Shown: in pieces, positions 59,615 through 64,000 of the stretch
How the letters are laid out: each line of letters starts with the position of its first letter
How positions within the stretch are numbered: position 1 is the stretch's first letter
Source of the DNA: Isoetes taiwanensis
Taxonomy: Eukaryota; Streptophyta; Lycopodiopsida; Isoetales; Isoetaceae
Direction of reading: 5' to 3'
Assembly (NCBI GenBank): GCA_021234155.1
Contig: JAJEKV010000002.1
Coordinates: forward strand, 2,996,936 to 3,060,935
Length of the DNA: 64,000 bases
Notes under the pieces: model-generated
Seen by the model: the letters and a program-made list of their open reading frames with translations, nothing else
Database searches by the model: none
What the model was told of the DNA's origin: nothing
Translations under genes and position numbers: made by a program

Positions 59615-59819
59615 TTAAGTGGAACCGGGCATTGACCGAACCTCCATGTATAATATTATCTACTATTATCTATTATGTTTCTGTTCAACTATCTCTTTCG
59701 AGGCATGATGTTTAGTTATTTTTATTATCTATGTACTCCAGCCATGTACTCCATTCGGTTCTTGTCTACGTTGATAAAAGCCCATAACGTGAATTTCAGA
59801 AAAGTAACATCCTGTGTAC

Positions 59820-60285
59820 AAACTGGGTGCTCGCCCACTTTGCCCCTTAAATGCCTTGAAGATAGTTTCGTCGAGGCCTGCAGAGGAAATTGGGCGCCCG
59901 CCCACTTTGCTTTTGGGAATAGTCTGAACAAAGCTTTCTCGAGGCCACCCCCGAGAAATTGGGCGCCCGCCCACTTTGTCCCGGAGATGGTCTGATGAAA
60001 GTTACCTCCGAAATTGGGCGCTCTGAACAAAGCTTTCTCGAGGCCACCCCCGAGAAATTGGGCGCCCGCCCACTTTGTCCTGGAGATGGTCTGATGAAAG
60101 TTACCTCCATCCTCGAGCAAATTGGGCCACCCCACTTTGTTCTTGAATTGTCTCGAACAAAGCTCCTTGGAGGCTTCCCCACCCACTTAATTATGAAAGG
60201 GGCAGCCCACTTTACCTTGGGAATGCTCTGTTCGAAATTCCATCGAGACCTCCTGAGAAAAATGGGTGGGCGCCCAATTTCCTTG
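59820..60285. repeat. Tandem array with GGGCGCCCGCCC palindromes
   Basis: About seven units of 60-95 bp. Each has a variant of aaattgggcgcccgcccactttg followed by a ggagatggtctgatgaaag- or gaacaaagctttctcgaggc-type spacer. A stretch of about 90 bp is nearly identical at 59924-60010 and 60022-60111. The array lies between the 3' ends of a plus-strand ORF (59614) and a minus-strand ORF (60389). Open frames on the minus strand here arise from the repeat and are not genes. Confidence 0.85.
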
Positions 60286-60388
60286 GAGTTGCAAGCGAAT
60301 GGAAAATGATAAAAACTAGATCAGAAACGAAGATAACAACTGAATGATAACAACTGAGAGATGCACAACACAGTTATATCATATAAAG

Positions 60389-60649
60389 TTATGAAATACA
60401 CGACTCAGATATATAATTATTGGTGATTTTATCAATCTCATAAGCCTCGCACTCCGGAACCCAAACAATATGGATAGTAACATGGTGTTCGCCGGGGGAG
60501 TCTTTCTTTCGACCAGTAGCTATACCATGCAGCCAGGGATCAAGGGTGATCCCTTTGAAGATGCATGCATGAAGATCGTCGAAAGTCATAAGGCAAGTGA
60601 GGGTGTCAAGATTTGACCTCTGAAGAAGTCTAGCAGGACGGCGAGACAT
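60389..60649 (-). CDS. Small gene A of a three-member family
   Basis: From ATG at 60649 (MSRRPARLLQRS) it runs 86 codons to TAA at 60389; in-frame upstream starts exist near 60697. It contains LTCLMTFDDLHACIFKG and HHVTIHIVWVPECEAYEIDK followed by ITNN. Genes B and C share the pattern (L/I)(T/K)C ... VxIHxxW ... YxIxKIT and its spacing. I do not recognise the family. A TATA box (TATAAATA, 60686-60693) lies 37 bp upstream of the ATG, preceded by the CATCAATAATT and CCAATAAT boxes. The palindrome at 60259-60280 is about 110 bp past the stop. A small cytosolic or nuclear protein is likely since there is no signal peptide. Confidence 0.5.
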   Translation of the reverse strand: MSRRPARLLQRSNLDTLTCLMTFDDLHACIFKGITLDPWLHGIATGRKKDSPGEHHVTIHIVWVPECEAYEIDKITNNYISESCIS

Positions 60650-60683
60650 AGCAAAGGAATGTGTTGTGCACTCGAATGCGGCT

Positions 60684-60790
60684 ATATTTATAGGCATGGA
60701 ATTATTGATGACCACTGTAGCAACATTATTGGGTGTATATACGAGTAGTATGTATATCCAATAATCATCAATAATTATGGTGGGTATAAA
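60684..60790. promoter_or_regulatory. Bidirectional promoter between genes A and B
   Basis: Towards gene A (minus strand): CCAATAAT at 60725-60732, CATCAATAATT at 60701-60711, TATAAATA at 60686-60693. Towards gene B (plus strand): CCAATAAT then CATCAATAATT at 60758-60776, TATAAA at 60785-60790. Both sets have the same order and similar spacing, so the two genes start from one short divergent region. Confidence 0.7.
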
Positions 60791-60837
60791 TATATATCAA
60801 ACCAATTTTGTCCATCAAATTTGGCCTGCGTCTAGCC

Positions 60838-61086
60838 ATGTGGTCTCATTCTGGTCCTGAACGTGATTCCATTACCTGCAAGATAAATCACGAAAACTTC
60901 AAGCAGTGCCGCGAGCGAGAGATACCGATGGAAGACTGGATGACCACTGTCGCTCTCAATCCTCGCCATTATCCTGATCCCTTCGATGTTATCATCCATC
61001 TGATATGGAATAGAGAGCACCAAATGTACATGATAGAAAAGATCACTGGAGTGCCTGGTGACAATGACTCAGAAGAGTCCCCCTAA
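60838..61086 (+). CDS. Small gene B of a three-member family
   Basis: ATG at 60838 (MWSHSGPERDS) gives 82 codons to TAA at 61086; an alternative start at 60808 lies close to the TATA box and is less likely. The protein reads SITCKINHENFKQCRERE, MEDWMTTVALNP and DVIIHLIWNREHQMYMIEKI and ends with an acidic tail (DNDSEESP). It aligns along its length with gene A. The TATA box is 50 bp upstream and the palindrome 61239-61260 is about 155 bp past the stop. The intact frame suggests a functional or recently functional gene. Function unknown. Confidence 0.55.
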   Translation: MWSHSGPERDSITCKINHENFKQCREREIPMEDWMTTVALNPRHYPDPFDVIIHLIWNREHQMYMIEKITGVPGDNDSEESP

Positions 61087-61238
61087 ATCAATGCTTGTCA
61101 TCTTGTTGTAATCAGATTATGTGAGTATCCAACGCAATCACACTTCTTTGTGTAATACACAGTTCTCTGAGATAAACTATTACACTTGTCTTGTATATGA
61201 CTCCTATGAAACAATATTAATCTCCATTCCTGGTGCTG

Positions 61239-61260
61239 AAATTGGGCGCCCGCCCAATTT
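61239..61260. terminator. Palindrome downstream of gene B
   Basis: Perfect 10-bp arms (AAATTGGGCG and CGCCCAATTT) around a 2-base centre. It sits between the end of gene B and the promoter of gene C. A role in 3'-end formation is inference. Confidence 0.45.
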
Positions 61261-61329
61261 GCGTTGGAATGATTGATGGCGTGTACATGACGTACACGTA
61301 CATGATACTTGTACACGCTACAATCTACA

Positions 61330-61369
61330 CCAATAATTCACATCAATAATTTTACCTCACTATAAAAGG
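61330..61369 (+). promoter_or_regulatory. Promoter of gene C
   Basis: CCAATAAT (61330-61337), CATCAATAATT (61341-61351) and TATAAAAGG (61361-61369) precede the ATG at 61401 by 40 bp. It has the same three-part layout as genes A and B. Confidence 0.65.
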
Positions 61370-61400
61370 AGCTCCACTCGGCAGAGGCCATTCATCTCCC

Positions 61401-61611
61401 ATGGCATCCTTGCCTCCTCGTCCAGAGCACGTGCGAACCATCAAGTGCTCCATGATCTACCGGGATCTTTGTGAATGCGTGATGAACGGTGTCAAACTTG
61501 TTCCCTACTGCAATCCCTAGCGGATGGTCCTGAGATTCGTTGCCTCGGGCTACCTGATCAGGAGATCTATGAGCTGAATGCCATCACCGCAGCAGGTGTT
61601 GATGATGAGTG
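61401..61611 (+). pseudogene. Small gene C of the family, frameshifted
   Basis: ATG at 61401 reads MASLPPRPEHVRTIKCSMIY and RDLCECVMNGVKLVPYCNP before a stop near 61520. In another frame the C-terminal family pattern continues (EIRCLGLPDQEIYELNAITA) to a TGA near 61611. The break is a single-base frameshift, so gene C is recently dead or the sequence has an error. The promoter layout is intact. The palindrome at 61765-61786 is about 155 bp past the end. Confidence 0.5.
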
Positions 61612-61619
61612 AATCTGTG

Positions 61620-61690
61620 ATATAAGGATGTAATGATATAAGGATGTAATGATATAAGATTTTGATGATATAATGATATAAGGAAGCATC
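61620..61690. repeat. ATATAAGGATGTAATG tandem repeat
   Basis: About four near-copies of a 16-17-bp phrase (gatataaggatgtaat) directly past gene C. A short minisatellite. Confidence 0.7.
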
Positions 61691-61764
61691 GAACCTGAGT
61701 AGTTTGTAAAGTTGTGCTCCTCGACCTCCCCTTTTTCTTCACTTCCACTTCACCTCACGCTAGC

Positions 61765-61786
61765 AAACTGGGCGCCCGCCCAATTT
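61765..61786. terminator. Palindrome downstream of gene C
   Basis: aaactgggcg and cgcccaattt around a 2-base centre, with one mismatch between the arms. Confidence 0.4.
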
Positions 61787-61871
61787 CCGGCCGAGGATAG
61801 CAAAGGTCTCAAGTTAACAGCAACAATCTTGGGCGTGAAATAAATGTAATTAAAAGTTTTAGTTTCTACGG

Positions 61872-61903
61872 TAACCAAATTGGGCGTCCGCCCAATTTGG
61901 TTA
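61872..61903. terminator. Extended palindrome downstream of the methyltransferase-like gene
   Basis: Perfect 15-bp arms (TAACCAAATTGGGCG and its complement) around TC. It lies about 120 bp past the stop of the minus-strand gene ending at 62021. It is the longest perfect member of the palindrome family in the window. Confidence 0.5.
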
Positions 61904-62020
61904 GCAAAGTAAATTAGAGAACTTTAAGACAAGGAACTGAAGGCAAAATTATCATTTCTCAAAAAAAAGTAATTACAAATGTTCATAACATAATTCCCAT
62001 ATTTTGAAATCAAAAGTCCC

Positions 62021-63998
62021 TCATTCGTCTGGGGGCACCTCTTCTGAATGCTCCTTGCTGGGTTGTTCATGCTGGGGCAGGGGTTGTTGTGCTGCCTCCT
62101 TGATCTTTTCCATTCTTTGCCTAAAATCTTCGGACCCCAGTTCCTCATTCTCCTCATCTGCAGCCTGATTGTCTTCTGTGTTCGCGACCTCTTCCTCTCC
62201 AGCTTGACTGTCCAATGTGTTGGGGACCACTTCCTCTCCATCCTGATTGTCCCTTTCCTGAGTTTCCATGACAACGACAGACTCAGGATCCCTAGCAACC
62301 TGTTTTTCGAACTTTGAGGTCTCCTCAATCATATCCTGAGTATTCACCAGTGCGGTCCCTGCCAGTGCGTTGATGGTCTCTTTTCTTCTCCTAAAAAGTT
62401 ACAAATCCTGAGCGTTGCCTTTTTGAGCTCTTCCTGAGTCGAGCTCTTGTCTTGTCTCAGAAGGGATTGCACTTCATTTATGGTTGTAGAGGAGAACAGA
62501 CAAGGTGTGTCAGGAACAGGAAGCTGAGGCTGAGGAACATTTTTGGAAGTAGAGGCCTTCTTCTTTCCTTCTTTGATCTTTTGTAGTGCCCGAGCTCTTG
62601 ATTTTTTCTCGTCTAACATGACATCGAGTTGCTCGAATATCTGTACAAGCTTAATTTCTAGCTTCTCGTCTGTCTCAAAAGACAATGTTTTATAGCCCTC
62701 GCACACTGCAGCTCGGCTAAAAGCACCACCGGAAAAGAAGTCGAGAACAGTGCAACCTTCCAGCATCAACTTCTGTATTAGATAGGTGCACTTCCTACTT
62801 TCCAACTGATTCTGGACGAGTACTCCTTCCCCACCTGCTGCACCCTTGTCGCACCAAGGACGATACAACCAATAAGCTGCAGGGAAAACAAATGTTAGAA
62901 ACATTCATAGTCAACAACGAAATTCGGCGGGCGCCCAATTTGAAATGCATACCTGCTGCACACTCATGATCAGGCAAATTCTTTTCGATGTCCTGTTTTT
63001 CTCGCAAATGCTTGGGAAACTTAGCATATTGCTTAGGATGGTCGGAATTGGCGGCAAATATTTAATTCTCAGGATGGCGAGCAGCTCTCGTCTCTGCCAC
63101 ATACATTAGCGAGGACAAGACATTGCAACTCTGGACTCTAGAGGTAGAAGCACTTACGGCGGGGGTCCCGGTAAGGAACTAACCCAAACACGGCTACCGC
63201 CACCGTCTATTGTCTTCATGGCGGATAGGCACTCATTAAAGGCGGTCGGCGTAATAAATATAGCTATCCAAAGAAAGGCTGCTGGTCCGTCATCGTGCTA
63301 AGCTGGTCAAGGAATTTTTGATAATCTTCCTTTGCCCATTTCTTTGTATATCTAAAGTCGCAACCAACGAAGCGGGCAGAAGTGTTCACCACTAATGGAC
63401 TAACGTGGAAACACTTGAACGGTTTGCCACCCTCCTCAACTGGCCCAAGAAGATATTCGTCTACTTTGCCGTAGAGGGACTCCGGAAAGCTTTCCTTCTC
63501 CATCTCTTTGCATCCTTCTGCCCATCCACTGATACTACTGGCGAACATAAGCATCAAATTCTCTGTGAATATGGGATGAGCTTGCCTCAAGGCAGCCATG
63601 TCTTGAAAAGGAAGTTTTTTCACTTCCTTCATGTATCTGACAAGGGCCCGCTCCATTGTTCCAATCTTCTTCAGCTCTAGGGCTCTGACTTTCATGGTAC
63701 ATCTTCCAGTCTAATCCTTGCTTCCCTTCAGGAATGTGGTGCCATCCTTGATCTCCTTCATCAGCCTTTGCAGATCTAGAGGATGCATGGACTTCAATGG
63801 GCGACAAGAATTGTTGGTGAAAAGTCTGAGCCTATCTTTCACTTCAATTTTTTCTCCCTTCTTATCCTTCAAACGGTCTTCGTAAAATAACTGGGCAATT
63901 TCGGTGCACATTGACCACGATTCGTCATCCAGATATACAAAGTAGTGTTGCCTTTTTAATTGTTTGCAGCGTGATAGCCACCCAATCCTACATGACAC
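62021..63998 (-). pseudogene. DNA-methyltransferase-like gene, 3' part (copy II)
   Basis: Minus-strand pieces in order: 63998-63711 (RLRLFTNNSCRPLKSMHPLD, unrecognised); 63695-63264 with VNTSARFVGCDFRYTKKWAK and EDYQKFLDQL, matching the W-x-x-D/E-D region of copy I; after a frame change GPAAFLWIAIFITPTAFNEC; a 76-nt intron (62952-62877, GT-AG); then 62876-62344 with TVLDFFSGGAFSRAAVCEGY and KTLSFETDE, a motif-I-like glycine loop. A further 1-base change at 62345 leads into an acidic tail ending at 62021. Motif IV (DPPY) is degenerate. Three frame changes suggest a pseudogene, yet each piece is well kept. The 5' end is beyond the window. Confidence 0.5.
62920..62941. repeat. Palindrome inside the 76-nt intron
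   Basis: AAATTCGGCG and CGCCCAATTT arms (one mismatch) around GG. It occupies the middle of the predicted intron of the methyltransferase-like gene, so this family member is not at a gene end unless the intron reading is wrong. Confidence 0.6.
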
Positions 63999-64000
63999 AG

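Noticed and set aside
59725-60186. Overlapping minus-strand frames of up to 153 codons and a plus-strand frame of 116
   Set aside because: They are produced by the tandem palindromic array (repeated Ala-Gln-Phe/Gly-rich units) and have no other protein character.
59820-60285. CRISPR array
   Set aside because: Units vary in length, spacers are similar to each other, no cas genes are present, and the context is eukaryotic.
58940-63998. Definite integrated giant virus
   Set aside because: Compact ORFs and 3' palindromes are suggestive, but no capsid, polymerase or packaging gene is visible and at least one intron is present.

Overview
The window looks like nuclear DNA from a land plant with a large, repeat-rich genome. 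It shows spliceosomal introns, plant-type NIP aquaporin and LHC-like genes, many decayed PPR-DYW genes, a Mutator-like element, non-LTR retrotransposons and a tRNA-type SINE. The abundance of DYW-PPR debris would fit a fern or another free-sporing vascular plant, but that is inference. Only two genes look complete and functional by eye: a NIP aquaporin at 24.3-26.6 kb (minus strand) and a one-helix LHC-like plastid protein at 55.2-56.2 kb (plus strand). Most of the rest is transposons, tandem repeats and pseudogene fragments.

Layout. 1-8.6 kb: four imperfect tandem copies of a roughly 2.35-kb unit, each carrying the 3' end of a PPR-DYW pseudogene on the minus strand; the third copy holds a LINE. 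10.2-10.96 kb: more PPR debris. 11.2-12.1 kb: a 5'-truncated poly-A LINE with a 15-bp target duplication. 13.6-14.9 kb: a LINE 3' end with a (TATTC)n tail. 15.8-18.8 kb: a whole Mutator-like element with terminal inverted repeats and a broken transposase. 21.1-24 kb: a SWIM-domain fragment and LINE pieces. 24.3-27.3 kb: the NIP gene, whose leader carries two ATG-stop (ATGTAA) mini-uORFs. 28.7 kb: a long hairpin. 29.6-31.5 kb: a LINE with ORF1- and endonuclease-like parts. 33.4-34.3 kb: a palindromic minisatellite. 32-35.4 kb and 41.5-45 kb: pieces of a decayed gene combining a ParB-like domain, a beta-class DNA-methyltransferase-like fold and an NLI/FCP1-like phosphatase, broken by a 321-bp MITE. 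39.6-40.9 kb: S2P-like and PPR fragments. 46.5-47.2 kb: an SPT6 fragment. 48.7-49.3 kb: a P450 fragment with a SINE inserted in it. 53.7-54.1 kb: an ABCB transporter fragment.

59-64 kb is different in style: short, closely packed ORFs, mostly without introns. Three small paralogous genes (60.4-61.6 kb) share one promoter design (CCAATAAT, then CATCAATAATT, then a TATA box). An AAATTGGGCG/CGCCCAATTT palindrome lies about 100-210 bp past the stop of each ORF in the block. A second, divergent copy of the methyltransferase-like gene closes the window. I regard this block and the related 41.5-45 kb gene as the most unusual content. I recognise no described system that matches it.
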